A stretch of DNA of 64,000 nt, from contig NC_021175.1 in NCBI RefSeq assembly GCF_000385925.1, positions 22,501-86,500 of the forward strand, given 5' to 3'. Numbering within the stretch: the stretch's first letter is position 1; the number at the start of each line of letters is the position of its first letter. This DNA is from Streptococcus cristatus AS 1.3089. GTDB taxonomy: Bacteria; Bacillota; Bacilli; Lactobacillales; Streptococcaceae. The position numbers and the translations under genes were made by a program. The notes beneath the pieces are model-generated. The model was not told the origin of the DNA. It saw nothing but the letters and a program-made list of their open reading frames with translations, and did no database searches. Below, in pieces: positions 19,865 to 28,408 of the stretch.

Positions 19865-20337
19865 CAATAGTAGGTGCACGTATCGATGGACGTTTGATCC
19901 ATGGACAGGTAGCCAATCTCTGGACTACCAAGCTCAATATTTCACGCATTATGGTGATTGACGATGAGGTAGCTGAAAATGCTATCGAAAAGAGCGGACT
20001 TAAGCTGGCTACGCCACCAGGAGTGAAGCTCAGCATTTTGCCAATCGCTAAAGCAGCAGAAAACATTCTGGCTGGTAAGTATGACTCACAGCGACTCTTT
20101 ATCGTTGCTCGTAAACCAGATCGTTTCCTTCGTTTGGTAGAAGCTGGTGTTCCATTGGAAACACTTAACGTCGGAAATATGTCTCAGTCAGACGAAACTC
20201 GTCCAATCACTCGCTCCATCAATGTGGTTGATGCAGATGTGGAAGCTTTCCACAAGCTGCATGAAAAAGGAGTTAAGCTGACAGCTCAGATGGTTCCAAA
20301 TGATCCGATTGCGGATTTTATGAATTTGTTAAAATAA
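19861..20337 (+). CDS. PTS mannose/sorbose-family IIB component
   Basis: A 158-residue cytoplasmic protein of the mannose-class PTS. The phosphorylated residue is H14 in DGRLIHGQVANLW. It passes phosphate from IIA to the sugar during transport through IIC and IID. It overlaps bgaC by four bases. In pneumococcus this PTS imports galacto-N-biose or similar host disaccharides. The exact substrate cannot be read from the sequence. Confidence 0.92.
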   Translation: MTIVGARIDGRLIHGQVANLWTTKLNISRIMVIDDEVAENAIEKSGLKLATPPGVKLSILPIAKAAENILAGKYDSQRLFIVARKPDRFLRLVEAGVPLETLNVGNMSQSDETRPITRSINVVDADVEAFHKLHEKGVKLTAQMVPNDPIADFMNLLK

Positions 20338-20363
20338 GGAAAAATTTTTAGGAGGTCATTGTC

Positions 20364-21278
20364 ATGATACAATGGTGGCAAATTTTACTACTCACTCTGT
20401 ACTCAGCTTATCAAATCTGCGATGAGTTGACGATCGTTTCTTCAGCAGGTTCACCTGTATTTGCTGGATTTATCACAGGTCTCATCATGGGAGATATGGG
20501 TACAGGTCTTTTCATCGGTGCTTCTCTTCAATTGGTAGTACTCGGTGTTGGTACATTCGGTGGTGCGTCTCGTATTGATGCTACTTCTGGTGCGGTTCTT
20601 GCAACTGCCTTCTCAGTAGCTCAAGGGCTTGATCCAGAGCTTGCTATTGCTACAATCGCTGTGCCGGTAGCAACTTTGTTGACATACTTCGATATCCTTG
20701 GTCGTATGACTACAACTTACTTCGCTCACCGTGTGGATGCTGCGATTGAACGCTTTGACTACAAAGGCATCGAACGCAACTATCTCCTTGGTGCGATTCC
20801 TTGGGCTCTTTCTCGTGCCCTCCCAGTTTTCTTTGCTCTTGCCTTTGGTGGAGCTTTTGTAGAAACTGTTGTTACAGGTCTCGCTAATGTACAATGGTTG
20901 GCAAACGGTCTGAAACTTGCAGGTCAAATGCTTCCAGGTCTTGGATTTGCAATCTTGCTTCGTTATCTTCCAGTTAAACGCAACCTTCACTACTTGGCAC
21001 TTGGATTTGGCTTGACAGCTATGTTGACAGTGCTATACAGTAATGTTCAAAGCCTTGGTGCTGCAGTGTCTAGCATTGTTGGTTCTGAAGTGTTCTCTAA
21101 ACTTCCAAAAGAACAAGCTATTACTTTTGTTAACAACTTCAAGAGTGTATCTATGATTGGTATCGCCATCATCGGTGTCTTCCTTGCAGTACAACACTTC
21201 AAAAACAGCCAACGTACAGTCGTAGCTGCTCCAGTAACTGAATCAGAAAGCGGGGAAATTGAAGATGACGAATTCTAA
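20364..21278 (+). CDS. PTS mannose/sorbose-family IIC component
   Basis: A 304-residue integral membrane permease with multiple hydrophobic segments and Gly-rich loops (GLIMGDMGTGLFIGASLQL). A highly acidic C-terminal tail overlaps the IID start. The RBS GGAGG precedes it. It forms the sugar channel with IID. Confidence 0.92.
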   Translation: MIQWWQILLLTLYSAYQICDELTIVSSAGSPVFAGFITGLIMGDMGTGLFIGASLQLVVLGVGTFGGASRIDATSGAVLATAFSVAQGLDPELAIATIAVPVATLLTYFDILGRMTTTYFAHRVDAAIERFDYKGIERNYLLGAIPWALSRALPVFFALAFGGAFVETVVTGLANVQWLANGLKLAGQMLPGLGFAILLRYLPVKRNLHYLALGFGLTAMLTVLYSNVQSLGAAVSSIVGSEVFSKLPKEQAITFVNNFKSVSMIGIAIIGVFLAVQHFKNSQRTVVAAPVTESESGEIEDDEF

Positions 21279-22083
21279 TTACAAACTAACAAAAGAAGAT
21301 TTTAAACAGATTAACAAACGTAGCTTGTTTACCTTCCAATTGGGTTGGAACTATGAGCGTATGCAAGCTTCTGGTTACCTTTACATGATTTTGCCACAAT
21401 TGCGCAAAATGTATGGAGACGGTACACCTGAACTGAAAGAAATGATGAAATTGCATACGCAATTCTTCAATACTTCACCATTCTTCCACACCATTATTAC
21501 TGGTTTTGACCTTGCTTTGGAAGAAAAAGATGGTGTGAAATCAAAAGATGCGGTCAATGGTATCAAGACAGGTCTCATGGGACCATTCGCTCCTCTTGGA
21601 GACTCAATCTTTGGATCATTGGTACCAGCTATTATGGGTTCAATCGCAGCAACTTTGGCTGTTGCAGGAAACCCAGCCGGTATCTTCCTATGGATCGCTG
21701 TAGCAGTTGCTTACGACATTTTCCGTTGGAAACAATTGGAATTTGCTTATAAAGAAGGGGTTAACCTCATCAACAATATGCAAAGTACTTTGACAGCTTT
21801 GATTGATGCTGCATCTGTACTTGGTGTCTTCATGGTTGGTGCCTTGATTGCCAGCATGATTGGTGTTGAAGTTTCATGGGCTCCACACATCGGGGACAAA
21901 GCAATTGAAATTCAAGACATGCTTAACCTCATCTTCCCACGTTTGGTACCAGCAATCATCACAGGTGTAATCTACTGGTTGCTTGGACGTAAGGGTATGA
22001 ACTCTACAAAAGCTATCTTGCTCATCATTCTTGCAGCGATTGCATTCTCAGCATTTGGTCACTTCTTCTTTGGAATGGCATAA
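21265..22083 (+). CDS. PTS mannose/sorbose-family IID component
   Basis: A 272-residue membrane protein of the ManZ/AgaD type, with FQLGWNYERMQASGYLYMILP near the start and MGPFAPLGDSIF in the centre. The ATG at 21265 is preferred over TTG at 21259 because GGGGA lies at good distance. It overlaps the end of IIC, so the two are coupled. Confidence 0.92.
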   Translation: MTNSNYKLTKEDFKQINKRSLFTFQLGWNYERMQASGYLYMILPQLRKMYGDGTPELKEMMKLHTQFFNTSPFFHTIITGFDLALEEKDGVKSKDAVNGIKTGLMGPFAPLGDSIFGSLVPAIMGSIAATLAVAGNPAGIFLWIAVAVAYDIFRWKQLEFAYKEGVNLINNMQSTLTALIDAASVLGVFMVGALIASMIGVEVSWAPHIGDKAIEIQDMLNLIFPRLVPAIITGVIYWLLGRKGMNSTKAILLIILAAIAFSAFGHFFFGMA

Positions 22084-22094
22084 TGGTGTAAATT

Positions 22095-22499
22095 ATGAGC
22101 AAACAATTAATTTTGATTAGTCATGGTCGCTTTTGTGAAGAACTGAAAACAACTACGGAAATGATTATGGGGCCTCAAGCGGATATCCATGCCGTTGCCT
22201 TGTTACCAGAGGAGGGACCAGATGATTTCACAGCTAAGTTCTTAGACACAGTCAAGGATTTTGATGACTATATTGTCTTTGCAGATCTCTTGGGAGGCAC
22301 ACCATGTAATGTAGTCAGCCGCCTTATTTTAGAAGGTAAGGATATTGACTTGTACGCCGGCATGAATTTGCCGATGGTGATTGAGTTTCTCAATGCTTCT
22401 CTGACAGGAGCTGATGTTGACTATCCGAAAAATGCAGTCGAAAATATCGTTAAGGTTAATGATATCTTAGCAGGCTTATCAGATGATGAGGATGAGTAG
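22095..22499 (+). CDS. PTS mannose/sorbose-family IIA component
   Basis: A 134-residue cytoplasmic IIA protein. The phosphorylation site is H10 in LISHGRFCEEL, and DLLGGTPCNV is the conserved substrate loop. It starts 11 bases after IID. The acidic tail ends just before a terminator-like hairpin, so part of the transcript may stop here before agaS. Confidence 0.92.
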   Translation: MSKQLILISHGRFCEELKTTTEMIMGPQADIHAVALLPEEGPDDFTAKFLDTVKDFDDYIVFADLLGGTPCNVVSRLILEGKDIDLYAGMNLPMVIEFLNASLTGADVDYPKNAVENIVKVNDILAGLSDDEDE

Positions 22500-22528
22500 G
22501 ACTGTTTTGCAAGGAAAAAAGAAATGAA

Positions 22529-22560
22529 GGGGAGTGGGGAATTTTCCCATTCCCTCTTTT
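22529..22560 (+). terminator. Hairpin between PTS IIA and agaS
   Basis: GGAGTGGG / CCCATTCC (one G-T pair) with a loop containing AATTTT, followed by TCTTTT. It may be a partial terminator that reduces agaS and galM expression. Confidence 0.6.
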
Positions 22561-22606
22561 AAAGACAAATAACTAATATATCAATGTTTATTTTGAAAGG
22601 ACTACC

Positions 22607-23770
22607 ATGCTAGATTATTCAAAAGAGAAACTGGTTGAATTAGGCGCGGAAATCACCACGCGTGAAATCTACCAACAGCCAGATGTTTGGCAGACAGCTT
22701 TTAATCATTACAAGGCTCAAGCTGACCAAGTCGCTGCTTTTCTGAAAGGTATCGAAGAAAAGCATGATTATATAAAAGTTATCTTTACAGGTGCGGGAAC
22801 TTCGGCTTATGTAGGCGATACGCTATTACCATATTTCAGAAAGCTTTATGATGAGCGCAAATGGAATTTTAATTCGGTTGCGACGACTGATATTGTGGCT
22901 GATCCTGAGGTGCATCTGCATAAGGATATTCCAACGGTTCTCGTTTCTTTTGCCCGCAGTGGCAATTCGCCAGAAAGTGTTGCGACAGTGGACTTGGCCA
23001 AGCAGTTGGTTGATGAGCTTTACCAAGTGACCATTACCTGTGCTGCAGAAGGAAAACTAGCTCAGCAGGCACATGGCGATGAACGGAATCTCCTTTTATT
23101 GCAACCAGCTCCATCAAATGATGCTGGCTTTGCTATGACTTCCAGCTTCACCTCTATGATGTTGACAGCTCTCTTGGTCTTTGATCCAGCAGATTTGGCT
23201 CGAAAAGAAGCAAGAGTAGCTGAGTTGATTGCCTTGAGTCAAAAGGTTTTGGCAGATGTGGCTGATGTTCAGGCTTTGACAGAATTAGACTTTAACCGGG
23301 TCATCTATCTTGGAGCAGGACCATTCTTTGGTCTGGCGCACGAAGCTCAGCTGAAAATTTTGGAATTGACCGCAGGGAAGGTTGCGACCATGTATGAGAG
23401 CCCAGTCGGCTTCCGCCATGGCCCAAAATCTCTGATTAACGAAGAGACGCTTGTGCTGGTATTTGGCTCAAGAGATGAGTACACCAAACGTTACGACTTG
23501 GATTTGGTGCGTGAAGTGGCAGGAGATCAGATTGCTCGCAAGGTGGTCTTCTTTACAGAGCGCAGAGAAGACTTGGAAAATGTTGAGCAAGTGGTTCTTG
23601 AAAGTGATATCTTGGAAGATAGCTATCGAGCATTCCCTTACATCGTCTATGCTCAGCTCTTCTCTCTCTTGACTTCTTTGAAAGTGAAAAATCGACCAGA
23701 TACACCGTCTCCGACAGGTACGGTCAATCGGGTCGTTCAGGGAGTTATCATCCACCCTTTCCAGCAGTAG
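22607..23770 (+). CDS. agaS: AgaS family sugar-phosphate isomerase/deaminase
   Basis: A 387-residue protein with two SIS domains (about 45-190 and 215-350). The first contains FTGAGTSAYVGD and VSFARSGNSPES, the second ESPVGFRHGPKS. AgaS-type enzymes deaminate/isomerise galactosamine 6-phosphate to tagatose 6-phosphate. This fits an operon that takes up galacto-N-biose. An RBS GAAAGGA precedes the ATG. The same gene order occurs in the pneumococcal bgaC locus. Confidence 0.9.
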   Translation: MLDYSKEKLVELGAEITTREIYQQPDVWQTAFNHYKAQADQVAAFLKGIEEKHDYIKVIFTGAGTSAYVGDTLLPYFRKLYDERKWNFNSVATTDIVADPEVHLHKDIPTVLVSFARSGNSPESVATVDLAKQLVDELYQVTITCAAEGKLAQQAHGDERNLLLLQPAPSNDAGFAMTSSFTSMMLTALLVFDPADLARKEARVAELIALSQKVLADVADVQALTELDFNRVIYLGAGPFFGLAHEAQLKILELTAGKVATMYESPVGFRHGPKSLINEETLVLVFGSRDEYTKRYDLDLVREVAGDQIARKVVFFTERREDLENVEQVVLESDILEDSYRAFPYIVYAQLFSLLTSLKVKNRPDTPSPTGTVNRVVQGVIIHPFQQ

Positions 23771-23838
23771 AAAGCTAAATATGGAAAAGTCAAACATTAG
23801 TCATGGGAAAGCTAGTTATTAAAAGGACTTTCAGATAA

Positions 23839-24012
23839 AGAGTCTGGGACAAAAGTCCTAGCCTCTCAATTGTCTTTGGATTGTCGAGCAAAACGCAGTG
23901 GTTGAGTGGGCTCTACTACGCTGATTTCATCAGTCTTTTACAGCCCTACTCAACTGTGCGGAGGTGGGACGACGAATCGAATTCAACGATTACCGATTTC
24001 TGTCCTACTCTC
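23839..24012 (+). repeat. Structured intergenic repeat, copy 4
   Basis: Near full-length copy in the 307-bp gap between agaS and galM. Its first arm is GAGTCTGGGAC, so the first stem is less perfect, and single bases are lost in the last stem. The gap has no other feature that I can see. Confidence 0.85.
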
Positions 24013-24077
24013 GTTCCGTGACTAAGTCAAGGAAGTTTTAAAAGGATGCCTTTTAAAATGAGACAGAGGGAGATTAT

Positions 24078-25115
24078 ATGAAATCTTATCAAGAATCTAT
24101 TTTTGGTACTTTTAAAGGACAGGATGTCCTAGCCTATACCTTTGAAAATAAGCTAGGCTATCGCTTCAAGGTCATGAACTATGGCGCAACGATTTTAGAA
24201 TATCAGACGCCGGATAAAAATGGTGATTTTGCCAATATCATTCTAGGTTTTGAGCGCTTTGATGATTATGTTGGCAATAGTCCCAAGCATGGTGCCAGCG
24301 TGGGACCAGTTGCAGGGCGGATTGCCAAGGCTACTTTTGAGCTGAATGGTCAGTCCTACCAGCTGGAAGTCAATAATGGCCAGAATTGCAACCACAGTGG
24401 CTCTACCGGCTGGGATGGCGTGATTTTCCAGACAGAGAACGTCACAAACGAGGGTGTCACATTTTACACAGAGCGCCCAGATGGGACGGGCGGTTTCCCA
24501 GGAAATTTGAAGATCTGGATTTCCTATTCTTTGACAGAAAAAGGAGAGATTGAGGTTTCCTATCAAGTTCAGACAGACCAAGATAGTCTGGTCAATCCGA
24601 CCAACCACAGCTATTTCAATCTGTCAGGTGATTTTAGTCAGCCGATTGATCAGCATGTCCTCCAGCTGCATACCAAAGGGGTGTATCCGATTGCTCCTGA
24701 CGGCGTGCCAGCAAAAGAAGTGGATGAGAATCGTGGCTTTGTCAAAGGCCTGCAAACAGGTCTGGCGCTGAAAGAAATTTTTGCTGACCAAGACGAGCAA
24801 ATTCAGGTCGTGTCAGGGCTAGATCACCCCTTTGCTCTTGATAAAGAGCAGGAAGAGGCGGGTTACCTTTATGATTCGGCATCAGGTCGCTATCTGACTT
24901 TCCGTACAGATGCTCCTTGTGTCGTGACTTATTCGGCTAATTTTGTCGATGAGTCAGTCATCATCAATGGACAGCCAATGATTCAGCATAATGGTCTGGC
25001 GCTGGAAGCACAGGTCTTGCCTGATGCGATTCACAGTAATTTGAAGGATCAGGTCATTCTCAAGGCTGGCCACATTTTCACCAGCACCACCGTTTATTTC
25101 GCAGGAGTGAAATAA
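24078..25115 (+). CDS. galM: Aldose 1-epimerase (galactose mutarotase)
   Basis: A 345-residue GalM-type enzyme that interconverts the alpha and beta anomers of galactose. NPTNHSYFNLSG carries the catalytic His, and GLALEAQVLPDAIH carries the catalytic Glu near residue 313. It feeds galactose released by BgaC into the Leloir pathway. An RBS GAGGGAG precedes the ATG. The last gene of the operon, followed by a strong terminator. Confidence 0.93.
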   Translation: MKSYQESIFGTFKGQDVLAYTFENKLGYRFKVMNYGATILEYQTPDKNGDFANIILGFERFDDYVGNSPKHGASVGPVAGRIAKATFELNGQSYQLEVNNGQNCNHSGSTGWDGVIFQTENVTNEGVTFYTERPDGTGGFPGNLKIWISYSLTEKGEIEVSYQVQTDQDSLVNPTNHSYFNLSGDFSQPIDQHVLQLHTKGVYPIAPDGVPAKEVDENRGFVKGLQTGLALKEIFADQDEQIQVVSGLDHPFALDKEQEEAGYLYDSASGRYLTFRTDAPCVVTYSANFVDESVIINGQPMIQHNGLALEAQVLPDAIHSNLKDQVILKAGHIFTSTTVYFAGVK

Positions 25116-25178
25116 ACAGTAAACTTGCTTCATTGAAGTGTATCTTACATGGCGATACTAGCCTCAGATACAAGAAAG

Positions 25179-25204
25179 CGGCAGATTCCCCCTCTGCCGT
25201 TTTT
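25179..25204 (+). terminator. Terminator of the bgaC operon
   Basis: CGGCAGA / TCTGCCG with a seven-base loop followed by TTTTT. Confidence 0.8.
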
Positions 25205-25214
25205 ACTATTTATT

Positions 25215-25478
25215 TTATTGGTTGTCTAAGTCTTGTGGTTGGAAAAATTGATTGTAACGTTCTTCATCTTCTTGGTTATCACGGATAACTTTAGCAAGAG
25301 TGAATGAAGAAGAAATCAATCCGACAGAACCCATGAGATAGTATCCTTTAACCATCAAAGGCTCTTTCAAAGTATAGAGGCCAATGAGAACAAGAGTCAC
25401 AAAGAAGGCGAATGAGCCCCAAGCCATAAACATAAAGGCTGGTGTATTCCGATAAGTTTTCTTTTTAAGGTTGTTCAT
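25215..25478 (-). CDS. Small two-helix membrane protein, YiaA/YiaB-like
   Basis: An 87-residue protein with two hydrophobic helices (about 15-35 and 43-62) and a polar acidic C-terminus. It resembles the YiaAB two-helix family. The start at 25478 follows AAAAGGAGA. The function is unknown. It is convergent with galM and divergent from the small RNA next to it. Confidence 0.65.
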   Translation of the reverse strand: MNNLKKKTYRNTPAFMFMAWGSFAFFVTLVLIGLYTLKEPLMVKGYYLMGSVGLISSSFTLAKVIRDNQEDEERYNQFFQPQDLDNQ

Positions 25479-25633
25479 ATCTAAAATCTCCTTTTCGATT
25501 TTTTTTATTGTATCATGAGTTCCTGAAGCAGTCAATGAAATAGAGGTTATTTTAATCAGACTGAACAATTCGTATTAGTTTGTATCATCTTAGTAAGATG
25601 TTTAAAAGTATTTTATTTTTAAAATATGGTTTA

Positions 25634-25666
25634 TTTAAGTAAACTTTAAGATAAGGACGTTATACT
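25634..25666 (+). promoter_or_regulatory. CiaR-dependent promoter
   Basis: A perfect CiaR direct repeat TTTAAG-N5-TTTAAG (25634-25639 and 25645-25650) stands 10 bp before a -10 TATACT (25661-25666). This is exactly the spacing described for CiaR-activated promoters in streptococci. Confidence 0.85.
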
Positions 25667-25671
25667 AATAC

Positions 25672-25767
25672 CATCAAATGAAGACCTCCTAACTTTATTT
25701 GATAGAAATCCTAAAACTTTTTCATAATAATCTCCCATAAGAGCCACCAAATTCGGTGGCTTTTTTT
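25672..25767 (+). ncRNA. CiaR-controlled small RNA (csRNA)
   Basis: About 96 nt are expected from the start predicted by the -10 to the T run. A 5' hairpin is formed by ATCAAAT (25673-25679) and ATTTGAT (25697-25703), with CCTCCT in the loop complementary to Shine-Dalgarno sequences. A single-stranded AT-rich part with TCTCCC follows, and a terminator GCCACC-aaatt-GGTGGC with seven T residues ends it. This matches the csRNA family: base-pairing regulators under the CiaRH two-component system that affect competence and antibiotic tolerance. Targets cannot be named from the sequence. Confidence 0.82.
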
Positions 25768-25824
25768 GTATTCAGAAGCGGGTCGGATTACTTCCTCTGC
25801 CCTATTTTTTGCTATAATAGTTCT

Positions 25825-26823
25825 ATGAGTAGAATTTTAGATAATGAATTAATGGGGGATGAGGAGCTGGTAGAACGTACCCTCCGTCCTCAGTATTTAC
25901 GAGAATATATCGGTCAGGATAAGGTTAAGGATCAGCTGAAGATTTTTATCGAAGCGGCTAAATTGCGGGATGAGGCCTTGGATCATGCCTTGCTTTTTGG
26001 CCCTCCGGGTCTAGGAAAGACGACCATGGCCTTTGTCATTGCCAACGAACTCGGTGTGAATATCAAGCAGACTTCTGGCCCAGTCATTGAAAAGGCTGGT
26101 GATTTGGTGGCCATTCTCAATGATTTGGAGCCAGGTGACGTTCTTTTTATCGATGAGATCCACCGTTTGCCTATGGCAGTGGAGGAAGTGCTCTACAGCG
26201 CCATGGAGGACTTTTACATTGACATTATGATTGGGACTGGCGAGACCAGTCGCAGCGTCCATCTGGAATTGCCACCTTTCACGCTAATTGGGGCGACCAC
26301 TCGGGCGGGCATGCTGTCTAATCCTCTGCGGGCTCGTTTTGGGATTACTGGTCATATGGAGTATTATGAAGCCAGCGACCTGACCGAAATCGTCGAGCGG
26401 ACGGCAGAGATTTTTGAGATGGATATTACCCACGAGGCTGCTCGAGAGCTGGCTCTGCGTAGCCGGGGCACGCCGCGGATTGCCAATCGTCTGCTCAAGC
26501 GGGTGCGAGACTACGCCCAGATTATGGGGGATGGACTGGTCGATGCTCAGATCACAGACAAGGCCTTATCCATGCTGGACGTGGATCGAGAAGGGCTGGA
26601 CTATGTAGATCAGAAAATCCTACGAACCATGATTGAAGTTTATGGGGGTGGTCCAGTCGGGCTGGGGACACTTTCAGTCAATATTGCTGAGGAGCGCGAA
26701 ACGGTGGAAGACATGTATGAGCCTTACCTGATTCAGAAAGGCTTTGTTATGCGGACACGGACTGGGCGCGTGGCGACTCGTAAAGCCTATGAGCATCTGG
26801 GATATGAGTATATGGAGGAATGA
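25825..26823 (+). CDS. ruvB: Holliday junction branch migration ATPase RuvB
   Basis: A 332-residue AAA+ motor that drives Holliday junction migration with RuvA. Walker [10 protein letters not shown], Walker B FIDEIHR, sensor [18 protein letters not shown] and a C-terminal winged helix are all present. The start at 25825 (MSRILDNEL) is chosen by homology. A -10 TATAAT at 25813-25818 stands only six bases before the ATG, so the mRNA may be almost leaderless. The stop overlaps the next gene by four bases. Confidence 0.95.
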   Translation: MSRILDNELMGDEELVERTLRPQYLREYIGQDKVKDQLKIFIEAAKLRDEALDHALLFGPPGLGKTTMAFVIANELGVNIKQTSGPVIEKAGDLVAILNDLEPGDVLFIDEIHRLPMAVEEVLYSAMEDFYIDIMIGTGETSRSVHLELPPFTLIGATTRAGMLSNPLRARFGITGHMEYYEASDLTEIVERTAEIFEMDITHEAARELALRSRGTPRIANRLLKRVRDYAQIMGDGLVDAQITDKALSMLDVDREGLDYVDQKILRTMIEVYGGGPVGLGTLSVNIAEERETVEDMYEPYLIQKGFVMRTRTGRVATRKAYEHLGYEYMEE

Positions 26824-27394
26824 TGACCGATCAGGAGATTTTAGAGAGACTGGGTCAGGATCAGGCTATCCGAGAGATTTTGGAGATGATCCGCAGCCTA
26901 GAATTGAAAGATTCTTGGCTGGCTGCAGGCAGTGTCAGAAATTTTATCTGGAATATCTTGTCTAGCAAGCCGGGCTTTGATGCTGAAACGGATGTGGATG
27001 TCATATTCTTTGACCCAACTGTGTCCTATGAGAAAACTTTGCAGCTGGAGATGGAGCTGAGAAAAGCTTTTCCCGCTTATTCTTGGGAACTGAAAAATCA
27101 AGTTTATATGCACATTCATAGCCCCAACACCCAGCCCTATACTAGCTCGAAAGATGCCATGAGCAAGTATCCTGAGTGCTGCAGGCTATCGGTCTGCGAT
27201 TGCTGGGAGATGACAAGCTAGAGCTCTTTGCTCCCTATGGTTTGGCAGATATTCGGGCATTTCAGGTGCGACCAACATCACATTTTTTAGCGGATGCAGA
27301 GCGGAAGAAGCTTTATATGCAAAGAATCCGCAAGAAAAACTGGCAGGCTAAATGGCCACAATTAAGTTTTGAACATCCTTCTGAAGAAAAGTAA
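26820..27394 (+). pseudogene. Nucleotidyltransferase family protein, frameshifted
   Basis: The first frame gives an intact N-terminus (MTDQEIL, WLAAGSVRN, ETDVDVIFFDP) of the NTP_transf_6-like family and runs off frame at about 27175. A second frame from 27176 continues LQAIGLRLLG and ELFAPYGLADIRAFQVRPT, which is the normal end of this family. Restoring one base near 27174-27176 (GAG|GTG) joins them into about 191 residues. It is either a recent loss or a sequencing error. The start overlaps the ruvB stop. Confidence 0.8.
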
Positions 27395-27568
27395 AGTTGA
27401 ATCTGGTGCAAGCTAGATTGAGTGGGTGACTGCCTAAATGATCTGTACTCTGAAACTCAGACACAAAAGCTAACGGCATAATTAGCGGTTTTTCAGAGTC
27501 CGCTTCCGCTGTCACAGAATAATCAAGAAAGCTCCACTGTTTTCTTTTTATTCTGGTATAATAGATTT

Positions 27569-27991
27569 ATGAAGAAAATTGTATTTGTTTGTTTAGGAAA
27601 TATCTGCCGTAGTCCGATGGCAGAATTTGTTATGAAAAGTCTGACCGATGATATACACATTGAGAGTCGAGCGACATCTAGTTGGGAACATGGCAACCCT
27701 ATACATCAGGGGACTCAGGCTATTTTTAAGAAACATGCGATTTCTTATGATAAGAGAAAAAGTTCTCAGCAGATTTCCTCGCAAGATTTTGCAGAATTTG
27801 ACTATATCATCGGCATGGATGAAGCCAATATTCTAGATTTGAAGAAAATGGCGCCAGTGGATTTTCAGGATAAAATCTACCAGTTTGCTGATCTCGGTGT
27901 GCCAGATCCTTGGTACACGGGCGATTTCGATGAGACTTATGAACTGGTTTTAGCTGGTTGCCACAAGTGGCTAGAACGCTTAAATGGGTGA
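27569..27991 (+). CDS. Low-molecular-weight protein-tyrosine phosphatase
   Basis: A 140-residue cytoplasmic phosphatase. The P-loop VCLGNICRSP has nucleophile C8 and R14, and the general acid is D113 in VPDPWYTG. It probably dephosphorylates tyrosine on capsule or regulatory proteins. -10 TATAAT lies six bases before the ATG, so it may be leaderless, like ruvB. It is followed three bases later by the MORN protein gene. The 174-bp gap before it holds a long imperfect hairpin (ACTCTGAAA/TTTCAGAGT). Confidence 0.9.
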   Translation: MKKIVFVCLGNICRSPMAEFVMKSLTDDIHIESRATSSWEHGNPIHQGTQAIFKKHAISYDKRKSSQQISSQDFAEFDYIIGMDEANILDLKKMAPVDFQDKIYQFADLGVPDPWYTGDFDETYELVLAGCHKWLERLNG

Positions 27992-27994
27992 AAA

Positions 27995-28408
27995 ATGGAT
28001 AAAATAAAAGAATTTTACGATAAATATAAAATCTATCTGACCCGTCAGAATTTAGAAATCCTAGCAGTGACTGTGATTGCTTTGTCAGCGATTTTGGTAT
28101 TTACCTCCAATATCCCTGGTAAGGGTGTGCTGACGCTGGATCAGGGTAATATAAAATATGAGGGCAGTCTGGTTCACGGGAAAATGAACGGCGAAGGCAC
28201 CCTGACATTTAAAAATGGGGATAGCTACAAAGGCCATTTCAAAAATGGGACTTTTGATGGTAAGGGTACTTTTACATCCAAGGCTGGTTGGAAATATGAA
28301 GGTGAATTTGCCAACGGTCAGGCCGATGGTAAAGGAAAACTGACGACAGAAAGTAATGTCGTCTATGAAGGAAGGTTCAAGCAAGGAATTTATCAAAATG
28401 CGCATTAG
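27995..28408 (+). CDS. MORN-repeat membrane protein
   Basis: A 137-residue protein with one N-terminal membrane helix (about 20-40) and about four MORN repeats (YEGSLVHGKMNGEGTL, YKGHFKNGTFDGKGTF, YEGEFANGQADGKGKL, YEGRFKQG). It is probably outside the membrane or bound at the surface. It overlaps the acyltransferase start by 11 bases. MORN proteins bind lipids or act as scaffolds; the role here is not known. Confidence 0.85.
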   Translation: MDKIKEFYDKYKIYLTRQNLEILAVTVIALSAILVFTSNIPGKGVLTLDQGNIKYEGSLVHGKMNGEGTLTFKNGDSYKGHFKNGTFDGKGTFTSKAGWKYEGEFANGQADGKGKLTTESNVVYEGRFKQGIYQNAH

